A DNA stretch of 64,000 nt, from the NCBI RefSeq assembly GCF_013033515.1, contig NZ_WQEG01000005.1:335345-399344 (forward strand). The letters are read 5' to 3'. The notes under the pieces are model-generated. The model was not told the DNA's origin. It saw nothing but the letters and a program-made list of their open reading frames with translations, and made no database searches. Positions within the stretch are counted from its first letter, which is position 1. Each line of letters starts with the position of its first letter. The stretch is from Ruegeria sp. HKCCA6707 (GTDB lineage: Bacteria > Pseudomonadota > Alphaproteobacteria > Rhodobacterales > Rhodobacteraceae). Below are positions 1 to 7,703 of this stretch, piece after piece. Position numbers and translations under genes: made by a program.

Positions 1-177
1 CAGAAGGAAATGCTGGTTGTTGATGGTCCCGTCCTCATGAATGCTGCGTTCACTTTGAAGGTCGATGACGTTCAGACTTTTGGACCAATCCAGACTTCCG
101 AGGAAGCGACAACCAACAGGGCAAGTGTGCTGACAGGTAGGATCAAAGCGACTGGCGGGGCAACCAGAGACGATTAG
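1..177 (+). CDS. 3' end of an unrecognised gene (partial)
   Basis: The frame is open from the first base of the window and ends at a TAG at 175-177, giving the last 58 residues of a protein whose start lies outside. The visible part is soluble-looking, mixed in charge and ends TGGATRDD. I see no motif and no family match, and no function can be given. A stretch of about 260 bases without a gene follows before the aldo/keto reductase, so the two are probably separate transcripts. The reading is less certain than a full gene because no start or upstream context is available. Confidence 0.4.
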   Translation, partial: QKEMLVVDGPVLMNAAFTLKVDDVQTFGPIQTSEEATTNRASVLTGRIKATGGATRDD

Positions 178-436
178 TGGTACGTCCCCCTTGAGCTAAG
201 CACGGTTGAGAACACACGTTCGGCCCGCTGAGTTTAATATCTGCTCGTAAGAGACGGAACGGCGAACGCTGCAACAAGATCATAAGTCCCAGCGAACGCA
301 TCCGCGTTCCTTTTCGCAAACATTAAGATAATTCGCTAATTAACGCCCAAAGAAATCGGCGACGGCTGCTCGAAAAAATATGCGTTGTTCTTGTTGCAGG
401 TGACCCGTTTGACAGTGCCAACAATCCATTGATTAT

Positions 437-1510
437 GTGCGCATGACCAAAGCTCAACGACCGCCAAAGCCAAAACCCATTCCTTACACTCCAGAGCCGG
501 ACCGCTATGAGCGGATGATCTATCGGCGATGCGGGCGGTCGGGTGTGAAGCTTCCTGTTGTCAGCTTGGGCCTGTGGCACAATTTCGGTGCGGACTCGAC
601 GCACGAAAACAAGCGCGCCATGTGTCGGACCGCGTTTGATCATGGGATCACTCACTTTGATCTGGCGAACAATTACGGTCCGCCACCCGGTTCAGCGGAA
701 GAGGCATTTGGCGAGATCCTCAAAACGGATTTCGCGTGTTACAGGGATGAACTGATCATTTCCTCGAAGGCCGGCTACGACATGTGGCCGGGGCCCTACG
801 GCGACTGGGGGTCGCGCAAATACCTCATTGCGTCCTGTGATCAATCACTCGCGCGAATGGGGCTTGATTACGTCGACATCTTTTATTCCCACCGTTTCGA
901 CCCCGACACCCCGCTCGAAGAGACGATGGGCGCCTTGGATCATATCGTGCGGTCGGGCCGCGCGCTCTACGCGGGTATTTCGAGCTACAACTCCCAACGC
1001 ACACGCGAGGCGGTGAAGATTCTCAACGACCTTGGGACACCTTGTCTGATTCACCAGCCTTCTTACAATCTGCTCAACCGTTGGGTGGAGCGGGACGGTT
1101 TGCTCGATACGCTCGACGATCTTGGGGTAGGATCGATTGCATTCACGCCACTGGCACAAGGCATTCTGACGTCAAAATATCTGCGCCATATTCCGGATGG
1201 CAGCCGTGCCACGCAAGGAAAGTCGTTGCTCGATGGCATGATCAACGAGCGGTCCCTGGCAAGTGTCCGTGCTCTGAACGACATGGCCGACGCACGTGGT
1301 CAGACTCTGGCGCAAATGGCTCTGGCCTGGGTGCTTCGGGGCGGACGGGTGACGACCGCTCTGATTGGTGCGTCCCGGCCGGAACAGATCGTAGATTGCG
1401 CGGGCGTCGTTGATAATCTCGACTTCAGCGCCGACGAGTTGCAAAAGATCGATGAAATCAGTTCGGAAGAAGATATCAATTTGTGGGCGCGGTCGTCAGA
1501 GACAGAATGA
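437..1510 (+). CDS. Aldo/keto reductase, YghZ/MgrA-like
   Basis: An NADPH-dependent aldo/keto reductase of the class that includes E. coli YghZ (L-glyceraldehyde 3-phosphate reductase); the natural substrate here is unknown. The 357-residue length fits the family. The AKR tetrad is visible as D75 (FDLANNYG), Y80, K111 (SSKAGYDMWPGPYG) and H152 (YSHRFDP), and the MWPGPYGDWGS segment is typical of the YghZ subgroup. The start is GTG at 437 or ATG at 443, with no clear Shine-Dalgarno sequence for either. The gene stands alone on the plus strand, convergent with the large minus-strand operon downstream. A detoxifying role for aldehydes or methylglyoxal is possible by family resemblance only. Confidence 0.88.
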   Translation: MRMTKAQRPPKPKPIPYTPEPDRYERMIYRRCGRSGVKLPVVSLGLWHNFGADSTHENKRAMCRTAFDHGITHFDLANNYGPPPGSAEEAFGEILKTDFACYRDELIISSKAGYDMWPGPYGDWGSRKYLIASCDQSLARMGLDYVDIFYSHRFDPDTPLEETMGALDHIVRSGRALYAGISSYNSQRTREAVKILNDLGTPCLIHQPSYNLLNRWVERDGLLDTLDDLGVGSIAFTPLAQGILTSKYLRHIPDGSRATQGKSLLDGMINERSLASVRALNDMADARGQTLAQMALAWVLRGGRVTTALIGASRPEQIVDCAGVVDNLDFSADELQKIDEISSEEDINLWARSSETE

Positions 1511-2090
1511 CCATCTTTGAACGTTCGCAAAACTGAGGGCCTTTAGAGCATACGATCTTTGGCAGGTCGAACGTTTGCAGTGAGACCAACCAGCTATCAA
1601 GAGCGGTCGGCCCAGAGCTACCTTTCTCATGGTTGGTCGATGCTGCAGTCGCACCCCGTATCGCTGACATTCGCCGGACTTGCTCTTGTTCAATGCTGTT
1701 GGATTTCTGTAGCGTGCGACAAAGCGGACATCGCAGTTCGCCACACAAATGGCAGCACCGCCCTCCTCGCGGTAGCAGCCAAAACAAAAAAAGCAGGGAT
1801 TGAACCTTCCCAGCGTCTACGGGTGCAGAGCGCTATCCGGATCTACAACCCATGCTGCAAGACATTCTGGGCGCTGCGGACCCAGGCACTGTGCAGCTTA
1901 CCGACATCGATTCTAATGCGGTGGACCGTAGGAGCTGTCGCGCAAGCGTCGGATCCAAAAATGAGCAAGCGAAGCTTGAAACCTTTTCAAGCCCCACCTG
2001 AATTGAAAATGCAGCTCGGGAAACAGCTCTTGAATTCGGTTCGATAGTCCTTGTAAGGCGCTGCCCAACTGCGCCACGCGGGCCGAAGTG
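1511..2090. other. Spacer without a convincing gene
   Basis: About 580 bases separate the aldo/keto reductase from the 3' end of the RidA gene. Open frames exist on both strands (the longest about 160 codons at 1559-2047) but they lack ribosome-binding sites, overlap each other and match nothing I recognise. Two short stretches on the minus strand (about 1785-1850 and 2038-2088) resemble broken tRNA arms. I read the region as decayed sequence between two convergent units. Confidence 0.5.
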
Positions 2091-2486
2091 TTATTCCAGA
2101 TGCGCCGTCGCCTCGATTTCGACTTTCGCACGATCCTCGACCAAACCCGCTACGACCACCATCGACATCGCCGGGAAGTGCTTTCCAAACACCTCGCGAT
2201 AGGCTTGCCCGACCTCTTTTTGCGCTTCGAGGTATTCTGATTTGTCGGTCACAAACCACGTCAGACGCGTCACGTCCTCAACAGACCCGCCTGCCGTCTC
2301 TACAATGGTACGGATGTTCAAAAGAGCCTGACGCATCTGATCGATGAAGCCATCTCCGACAAATCTCTTTTCGGCATCCCAACCGATCTGACCGCCAATG
2401 TGCAAGGTGCCGTCCTTGGTCAACACACCGTTTGCGTACCCCAAGGCGGGCAACCAACCTTCTGGTTGAACGACTTTATGTGGCAT
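2091..2486 (-). CDS. RidA/YjgF-family imine deaminase
   Basis: A 131-residue Rid-family protein. RidA proteins hydrolyse reactive enamine/imine intermediates to ketones and ammonia, as cytosolic trimers. Visible family features are the N-terminal VLTKDGTLHIGGQIGWDA segment, the DQMRQALLNIRTIVETAGGS helix and the C-terminal VEIEATAHLE strand. The usual catalytic arginine near the C-terminus (xCxRV.VEI) is not obvious: the sequence there reads GLVEDRAKVEIEA, so it may belong to a Rid subgroup other than archetypal RidA. The ATG at 2486 lies inside the end of the thioesterase gene (11-base overlap), so translation is probably coupled. It is the last gene of the aminobenzoate operon, where it could help release ammonia from the amino-cyclohexene intermediate (inference). 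Confidence 0.85.
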   Translation of the reverse strand: MPHKVVQPEGWLPALGYANGVLTKDGTLHIGGQIGWDAEKRFVGDGFIDQMRQALLNIRTIVETAGGSVEDVTRLTWFVTDKSEYLEAQKEVGQAYREVFGKHFPAMSMVVVAGLVEDRAKVEIEATAHLE

Positions 2487-2889
2487 CAAGCTTCTCTTTT
2501 TCTTGTTCGAGTTTCTTTGCGACGTGCGGCGGCCACTTGTCTGGACGCCCATGTGCGTCGACATTGACCAGCGTTCCGGTGGTCTCAAATCGCAGTGCCT
2601 CGCCCGCATGTCCGGTCATTTTGTAGCGCGCCGATGTGCGCCCCAGGTGGACAATGCGTAAACGCAGCGTCAGGTGATCGCCGTGGCGGCTTGGTGCCGC
2701 GAAACGTGTTTCGATCTGCGCCGTTGGGACCGCACCGGTTTTGTGCAGCGCCTCAAATGGGTGGTCCAAGACCTCGTCGAAGAACGCCTCGACGCAGTCG
2801 TTCATCATTTCAAAGTACCGTGGAAAGAAAACGATACCCGCAGGGTCACAATGTTTGAAAAGGACCTTTTGATGAATTTCGAATGCCAT
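2476..2889 (-). CDS. Acyl-CoA thioesterase, 4HBT hotdog family
   Basis: A 137-residue hotdog-fold thioesterase of the 4-hydroxybenzoyl-CoA thioesterase type. The family signature near the N-terminus, HCDPAGIVFFPRYFEM, holds the catalytic Asp and the helix that binds the CoA thioester. The ATG at 2889 overlaps the livF-type stop as TGATG; an in-frame GTG sits one codon upstream. In this operon it may hydrolyse aromatic or dead-end CoA thioesters and so recycle CoA (inference from context). Comparable thioesterases accompany other CoA-dependent aromatic pathways, such as the box and paa systems. Confidence 0.9.
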   Translation of the reverse strand: MAFEIHQKVLFKHCDPAGIVFFPRYFEMMNDCVEAFFDEVLDHPFEALHKTGAVPTAQIETRFAAPSRHGDHLTLRLRIVHLGRTSARYKMTGHAGEALRFETTGTLVNVDAHGRPDKWPPHVAKKLEQEKEKLDAT

Positions 2890-3575
2890 CACACCCCCAC
2901 GTACTCATGAGTGATTTCCGGTGTCAGCTCGGTCATCTTCCCCGTCCAAACGGTATGCCCGCGGGCAAGGATCATCGCGCGGTCCGATACGGCCGAGAGT
3001 TCCCTGAGCGATTTATCGATCAATAGGATGGCCATGCCCGTCTCTGTCTTGATCCGGTTGATCGCGGCCCAGATTTCCTGGCGTACGATAGGGGCCAGGC
3101 CCTCTGTGGCTTCGTCAAGGATCAAAAGCTGCGGGTTGGTCATCAGCGCGCGACCGATGGCCAGCATCTGTTGTTCGCCACCCGAAAGCGACGCAGCCCG
3201 TTGGTGGCGCCGTTCGCCTAAGCGTGGGAAAAGGCCATCCACACCCTTCAAATCCCAAGGACCAGAGCGGGCGGCGGCAACAAGGTTTTCCTGAACCGTC
3301 AGGTCTTTGAAACAGCGTCGGCCCTCGGGGACCAGGCCGATCCCCAAACGAGCGACCTTGTAGCTTGGCAGCGCGTGCAGATCGTGCCCGGCAAACTGCA
3401 AACCGCCCTGCGACGGAATCATCCGGCAAATCGCCTTGACCGTCGTGGACTTTCCCATGCCGTTGCGGCCCATCAGGGCCAACACCTCGCCTGCGGCTAA
3501 TTCCAGATCCACACCGAACAAAGCGGGGACCGGGCCATAGGCAGCTTTGAGATCATGAACGCGCAGCAAGCTCAT
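2889..3575 (-). CDS. Branched-chain-type ABC transporter ATPase (LivF-like)
   Basis: A 228-residue ATP-binding subunit of the HAAT (branched-chain amino acid) importer class. It has Walker A (GRNGMGKST), the ABC signature (LSGGEQQ), Walker B (LLILDEATEGLAP) and an H-loop position occupied by Lys (LLIDKSL) instead of the usual LLVEHD/E-Q..., which is a small oddity. The compact length and the position after LivG match LivF. The ATG overlaps the LivG stop as ATGA. With the LivG, LivM, LivH and binding-protein genes upstream it forms one transporter; sitting inside an aromatic-acid operon, it more likely carries 2-aminobenzoate or a related aromatic acid than leucine (inference). Confidence 0.92.
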   Translation of the reverse strand: MSLLRVHDLKAAYGPVPALFGVDLELAAGEVLALMGRNGMGKSTTVKAICRMIPSQGGLQFAGHDLHALPSYKVARLGIGLVPEGRRCFKDLTVQENLVAAARSGPWDLKGVDGLFPRLGERRHQRAASLSGGEQQMLAIGRALMTNPQLLILDEATEGLAPIVRQEIWAAINRIKTETGMAILLIDKSLRELSAVSDRAMILARGHTVWTGKMTELTPEITHEYVGV

Positions 3576-4321
3576 GCCTCTTCTCCCAGATAGGCCTCTT
3601 TGACCTCTTTCGAGGCGCGGATTTCGTCGACCGTGCCGGTGGCGATCACGCGCCCGTAGACCAGCACAGAGATCCGGTCGGCCAGTGCAAAAACCGCATC
3701 CATGTCGTGTTCAACGAGCAGGATTGGAGCCTCCTCGCGCAGCCCATCCAGGAATGTGGTCATGGTCTTGGAGCCTTCGGTGCCAAGCCCCGCCATTGGT
3801 TCGTCCATAACAAAGGCTTTGGGGCCCAGCGTGAGCGCCACGGCGACTTCCAACTGGCGGCGTTGCCCGTGGCTGAGGTTGGCGGTGACCTGTTCAGCGT
3901 CGTCTAACAAGCCCACCCGGTCGAGGGCCGCCATGGCACGGTCCAGAAGGTCGGTGCGCCGCGCAGCCGATCGCCAGAACTGCCAGGGACGGCCCGACTG
4001 GCCAAGCGCACCCAAGAGCGCGTTTTCCAGAACCGTATCCTCCATCGCCAGCGCGGAGATTTGGAAGGTGCGGCCCAGCCCTGCCTGCGCGCGGGCAGCT
4101 GTGCTCAACCCCGAGACATCGCGGCCCGACAGGTGAACAGACCCCGCATCAGGTTGCAGCCCACCGCAGATCTGCGCGATCAGCGTCGATTTGCCCGCAC
4201 CGTTGGGGCCGATGATGGCGTGGATTTCACCAGGGCGTAGATCAATAGAAACATCATCCGTGGCCTTCAGCGCGCCAAAGCTCTTGTGCAGGTTGCGGGT
4301 TTCGAGGACAGCTTCAGACAT
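3572..4321 (-). CDS. Branched-chain-type ABC transporter ATPase (LivG-like)
   Basis: A 249-residue ATPase, the larger of the LivG/LivF pair. Visible are Walker A (GPNGAGKST), the signature LSHGQRRQLE, Walker B (AFVMDEPMAGLG) and the H-loop LLVEHDMDAVF. The LSHGQ form and the FQISALAMEDTVLENALLGAL stretch after Walker A fit the LivG branch. It overlaps the LivM gene by 8 bases and the LivF gene by 4, so the subunits are translated in series. It energises import through LivH/LivM at the cytoplasmic face of the inner membrane. Confidence 0.93.
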   Translation of the reverse strand: MSEAVLETRNLHKSFGALKATDDVSIDLRPGEIHAIIGPNGAGKSTLIAQICGGLQPDAGSVHLSGRDVSGLSTAARAQAGLGRTFQISALAMEDTVLENALLGALGQSGRPWQFWRSAARRTDLLDRAMAALDRVGLLDDAEQVTANLSHGQRRQLEVAVALTLGPKAFVMDEPMAGLGTEGSKTMTTFLDGLREEAPILLVEHDMDAVFALADRISVLVYGRVIATGTVDEIRASKEVKEAYLGEEA

Positions 4322-5297
4322 GCGGCCCCGCCTTTCCGGTCAGAATGCCGACCACTCCGCCCCGCGCAAAGAGCACGATCAGAAGCAGGATCACCCCAAG
4401 CCAGACGTGCCAAAAATCGGTGAACGCGCCAAGGAAGTGCTCGAGTGTTACAAACAGTGCTGCTCCGATGACAGGCCCCATCAATCGTCCTACTCCGCCG
4501 ATGATGATCAGAACGATCAACTCGCCGGACAGCTGCCACGAAAACATTGTGGGACTGACAAAACGGTTGAGATCAGCAAACAGCGCGCCCGCCAGCCCCG
4601 TAATCGCCCCCGAGATCACGAAGGCCAGAAGCTTCAATCGAACCGGATTGAGCCCCACCGTCTCGACTCGCGCTGGGCTTTGGCGGGCCGCGTTCAGCGC
4701 CAGACCAAAGGGTGACTTGCGTAGCTTCCAGTGGACAAAGAGCGCCGCGCAAAGGGCCGTAAAGCACAACCCAAAGAACTGGATAGGGACCAGGGTGTTC
4801 AGGCCGGGGAAGCCATTTCGCACGTAGATCGACAAACCGTCCTCGCCGCCGTACGCACTCCACGAGATGGAGAAGAAGAAGAACATCTGGCCGAAGGCCA
4901 GCGTGATCATGATGAAGTAGACACCCGTCGTGCGCAGCGAGAGAAGGCCGATGACAAAGGCAGCCAGGGCCGAAACGATGATCGCCGTCAGCCATATGAT
5001 CGGCATGGACTTGGTCCCGGCGATGGTGAACATCCCCAGCTCAAGCGGGGTAAAGGTCTGGGCGTGATGGGCCAGAATGCCCATTGCATAGCCGCCAAGC
5101 CCGAAAAAGGCCGCATGGCCAAGGCTGACCAATCCACCGATCCCAAGAGCAATGTTAAGACCAACGGCAGCGAGCGCCAACAACACAGCGCGGGTGGCCA
5201 GCGTAATGGTAAAGGGCTCGTCCGCGCTCAGCGCCCAAAGCGGTACCACAAGAAAACCCGCAAGAACGATCCAGTTGATATAGCTTTCCCGGATCAT
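4314..5297 (-). CDS. Branched-chain-type ABC permease (LivM-like)
   Basis: A 327-residue inner-membrane permease with about eight to ten hydrophobic segments. The LivM hallmark lies near residues 45-65 (ALAAVGLNIALGIGGLVSLGHAAFFG) and the cytoplasmic coupling region near 190-210 (LNAARQSPARVETVGLNPVRLKLLAF). I take the ATG at 5297 because it overlaps the LivH stop as ATGA; an upstream in-frame start at 5330 would read back into LivH and lacks support. It pairs with LivH to form the channel of the presumed aromatic-acid importer. Confidence 0.92.
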   Translation of the reverse strand: MIRESYINWIVLAGFLVVPLWALSADEPFTITLATRAVLLALAAVGLNIALGIGGLVSLGHAAFFGLGGYAMGILAHHAQTFTPLELGMFTIAGTKSMPIIWLTAIIVSALAAFVIGLLSLRTTGVYFIMITLAFGQMFFFFSISWSAYGGEDGLSIYVRNGFPGLNTLVPIQFFGLCFTALCAALFVHWKLRKSPFGLALNAARQSPARVETVGLNPVRLKLLAFVISGAITGLAGALFADLNRFVSPTMFSWQLSGELIVLIIIGGVGRLMGPVIGAALFVTLEHFLGAFTDFWHVWLGVILLLIVLFARGGVVGILTGKAGPHV

Positions 5298-6214
5298 GCT
5301 CGCGCTCCGAAAAGGCCGGTCGGTCGCCAAATCAACACGAGGCTCATCAATACATAGACTGCCATGGATGCTAGGGCCGACCCAGTCTGTGTGGCCGCAC
5401 CGGTCTCCATAAAGAGTTTGAACAACTGTGGCAGGAATATACCGCCAAGAGTGTCGGTCAAACCCACAAGGATCGCGCCAATAAAGGCGCCCTTGATCGA
5501 TCCGATCCCACCGATCACGATCACGACAAACGCCAGGATTAACACCGGCTCACCCATGCCGACTTGTACAGATTGAATTGCCCCCACAAGCGCGCCCGCG
5601 AGCCCCGCAAGAGCAGCACCCAGAGCAAAGACGATTGTGTACAACTTCGAGATATCGACACCGAGAGCGGCGATCATTTCGCGGTCATTTTCGCCTGCGC
5701 GGATTTGAATGCCGATCCGTGTCCGCGCCGTTAGCCACCAAAGGCCAATCGCGACCGATAAACCGACACCAATCAACACGAGACGGTACAGCGGGTATTG
5801 GATGCCTCCCGGCAAACGAATTGGCCCGGACAGATAACTTGGCACGTCAAGGAACAGGGGGAACGAGCCAAAGATCCATCTGGTTCCCTCTGAGAAAATC
5901 AAAATCAAGGCGAAGGTGGCAAGAACCTGATCCAGGTGCGGCGCCTTGTAGAGCCTTCGGATCACGACCATCTCGACAATGGCGCCAGCCAACGCTGCAG
6001 CAGCAAGTGCTGCCACCAATGCCAACAGGAAAGATCCCGTGGCGCCGGCCACCGCGGCTGCCGCAAAGGCACCGACCATGTAAAGCGACCCATGGGCCAG
6101 ATTGATCAGCCCCATGACCCCAAAGATCAGGGTCAACCCGGCTGCCATCAAGAACAGCATAATGCCGGACTGCAAGCCGTTCAGGATCTGTTCGATAATC
6201 AAGATAGTGGACAT
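5294..6214 (-). CDS. Branched-chain-type ABC permease (LivH-like)
   Basis: A 306-residue permease with repeated hydrophobic segments. The N-terminal QILNGLQSGIMLFLMAAGLT and FGVMGLINLAHGSLYMVGAF stretches are typical of LivH, as is the AGENDREMIAALGVDISKLY coupling loop near residue 175. It is the first transporter gene after the binding-protein gene, separated from it by 85 bases that hold two hairpins. It forms the heterodimeric channel with the LivM-like protein. Confidence 0.92.
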   Translation of the reverse strand: MSTILIIEQILNGLQSGIMLFLMAAGLTLIFGVMGLINLAHGSLYMVGAFAAAAVAGATGSFLLALVAALAAAALAGAIVEMVVIRRLYKAPHLDQVLATFALILIFSEGTRWIFGSFPLFLDVPSYLSGPIRLPGGIQYPLYRLVLIGVGLSVAIGLWWLTARTRIGIQIRAGENDREMIAALGVDISKLYTIVFALGAALAGLAGALVGAIQSVQVGMGEPVLILAFVVIVIGGIGSIKGAFIGAILVGLTDTLGGIFLPQLFKLFMETGAATQTGSALASMAVYVLMSLVLIWRPTGLFGARA

Positions 6215-6226
6215 GATACGATTTCC

Positions 6227-6247
6227 GTCCCGGACTTGATCCGGGAC
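6227..6247. repeat. Intergenic palindrome, GTCCCGGA/TCCGGGAC
   Basis: An 8-base perfect inverted repeat around a 5-base loop (CTTGA) in the gap between the binding-protein and LivH genes. Palindromes of this form (CCCGGA-CTTGA-TCCGGG) are a dispersed intergenic repeat in many alphaproteobacterial genomes, from general knowledge. Here, with the next hairpin, it probably stabilises the upstream mRNA end. Confidence 0.6.
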
Positions 6248-6268
6248 CTTTGGGCAGTGGAAAGCGGT

Positions 6269-6291
6269 GGCCCCGGGTCAGCCCCGGGGCC
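6269..6291 (-). terminator. GC-rich hairpin after the binding-protein gene (attenuator-like)
   Basis: A 9-bp stem (GGCCCCGGG against CCCGGGGCC) with a 5-base loop starts 9 bases after the stop of the solute-binding-protein gene. No T-run follows, so it is more likely an RNA-stabilising or partially terminating hairpin that lets the binding protein be made in excess over the membrane and ATPase subunits. The role is inferred from position. Confidence 0.6.
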
Positions 6292-6299
6292 TTGCCTGA

Positions 6300-7430
6300 C
6301 TACATCTTGCAGTCGCCAGCATAGGCGTCTGCGTGGTTTTCCAACGCGGCGCCCAACAGCTTGTTGGTAAAGACATCTCCTTCCTGCACAACTTCGCGGG
6401 CATAGATGGTCTGTATCGGGTGATGGTTTGGACCGAAGACAAAGTCGCCACGGGTGCTATCGAAATCGGCAGCGCGCAGGGCCTCGCGGAAAGCATCGGC
6501 GTCATCGGGGCTGGCCACGTCCAGCGCCGACAGAATCAGGTTGGCTGTGTCGAACCCCTGGCTGGCATAGAGCGACGGAAGACGGCCATACTCTGCCTGA
6601 AAACTCTCGACAAAAGCCGCGTTGGTCGCGTTGTCGAGATCCTTGTTCCACTGCGAGGTGTTCACAACCCCCAAAGCCGCGCCGCCGACGGCCTGCAGAA
6701 TGCCTTGGTCAAAGCTGAAGGCTGGCCCCACAACCGGTAGGTCCACGCCGCTGTCGGCGTATTGCTTGAGAAAAGAGATCCCCATGCCGCCGGGCAGGAA
6801 GAAGAACACACTATCGGCCCCCGAGGCACGGATCTGCGCGATCTCGGCCGCATAGTCAGTTTGGCCAAGCTCGGTATAAAGCTCGCCCGCCAACTCGCCT
6901 TCGAAGAACCGTTTATAGCCCGTGAGCGCGTCTTTACCCGCCGGATAATTCGGCGCGAGGATAAAGCTGTTGCCATAGCCCGCACTGTTGGCATAGGCCC
7001 CAGCGGCCTCATGCAGGTTGTCGTTTTGCCACGCCACGTTGAAGTAATTCGGATGGCAGCCCTGTCCCGCCAAAGCCGATGGTCCGGCGTTCGGTGAAAG
7101 ATAGAACACCCCCTGTGCCGTCGCAGCCGGCACCACGGCCATCGCGAGGTTGGACCAGATGATGCCGGTCATGATATCGACCTTCTCTGATTGGATCATC
7201 TTGTCCGACAATTGCACTGCAATGTCGGGCTTGCGCTGGTCATCTTCGATCACGACTTCCACGTCGTCACGGCCCGATTGTGAAATTGCCAGCATAAAGC
7301 CATCGCGTACGTCGATGCCCAGCCCGGCACCCCCGCCCGAAAGCGTTGTTATCATGCCAATCTTGGTGTCGGCCACGACAGGTCCCGCAAGAGCTGTCGC
7401 TGCCAGCGCAGCAACTAGTACCTTTTTCAT
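6300..7430 (-). CDS. ABC transporter periplasmic binding protein (LivK/Peripla_BP_6 type)
   Basis: A 376-residue type I periplasmic binding protein. It starts with a Sec signal peptide (MKKVLVAALAATALAGPVVA, cleavage after about residue 20) followed by DTKIGMITTLSGGGAGLG, the ligand-facing N-terminal motif of the family. It would capture the substrate for the LivHMGF-like importer encoded just downstream. Family members of this branch in aromatic-acid operons bind benzoate-like ligands, and the operon context favours an aromatic carboxylate over branched-chain amino acids. Gaps are 23 bases to the RAM-domain gene upstream and 85 bases to LivH downstream. Confidence 0.92.
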   Translation of the reverse strand: MKKVLVAALAATALAGPVVADTKIGMITTLSGGGAGLGIDVRDGFMLAISQSGRDDVEVVIEDDQRKPDIAVQLSDKMIQSEKVDIMTGIIWSNLAMAVVPAATAQGVFYLSPNAGPSALAGQGCHPNYFNVAWQNDNLHEAAGAYANSAGYGNSFILAPNYPAGKDALTGYKRFFEGELAGELYTELGQTDYAAEIAQIRASGADSVFFFLPGGMGISFLKQYADSGVDLPVVGPAFSFDQGILQAVGGAALGVVNTSQWNKDLDNATNAAFVESFQAEYGRLPSLYASQGFDTANLILSALDVASPDDADAFREALRAADFDSTRGDFVFGPNHHPIQTIYAREVVQEGDVFTNKLLGAALENHADAYAGDCKM

Positions 7431-7453
7431 ATCTTTTTCCTTCCTGTTTTGGT

Positions 7454-7690
7454 TCAGAATGCCGAAAATGTTAGTGTTGTGAGTGTACGTTCGATGCCCT
7501 CTATGGGGCTGATGTTATCGTTGATGAAACGCCCGATATCTTGTCCTTCAGGGACGTAGATTTTCAGAAGAAGGTCAAAATCGCCACTGGTTGAGTACAT
7601 TTCGGAGTGAACTTCCTTCAACAAGATCGCATCTGCGACGGCGTAGGTCTTGCCGGGTTTGCAACGGATTTGAACGAATAGGCAGGCCAT
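7454..7690 (-). CDS. Free-standing Lrp/AsnC ligand-binding (RAM) domain protein
   Basis: A 78-residue protein that is just the alpha-beta RAM domain of Lrp/AsnC regulators, without the helix-turn-helix. The pattern VQIRCKPGKTYAVADAILL, then SEMYSTSGDFDLLLKIYVP and the C-terminal IEGIERTLTTLTF is characteristic. Such stand-alone domains assemble as dimers to octamers and bind small amino-acid-like effectors. It lies between the CoA ligase (13 bases) and the binding-protein gene (23 bases), so it is co-transcribed. Sensing of 2-aminobenzoate or another amino acid is possible, but its partner is unknown because it has no DNA-binding part of its own. Confidence 0.85.
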   Translation of the reverse strand: MACLFVQIRCKPGKTYAVADAILLKEVHSEMYSTSGDFDLLLKIYVPEGQDIGRFINDNISPIEGIERTLTTLTFSAF

Positions 7691-7703
7691 CTTGAACTCC
7701 TTC

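Noticed and set aside
1785..1850. Minus-strand sequence with TCTGC/GTAGA stem and GGTTCAATCCC, like the 3' half of a tRNA.
   Set aside because: The anticodon loop would have only four bases and the T-stem does not pair; not called as a gene.
1559..2047. 162-codon open frame on the plus strand.
   Set aside because: No ribosome-binding site, odd composition and no family resemblance; overlaps other spurious frames in decayed sequence.
2038..2088. Minus-strand sequence resembling a tRNA D-arm (GGCGC-AGTTGGGCA-GCGCC) followed by TCGAACC.
   Set aside because: No anticodon stem or acceptor stem can be formed at the right distances; at best a tRNA fragment.
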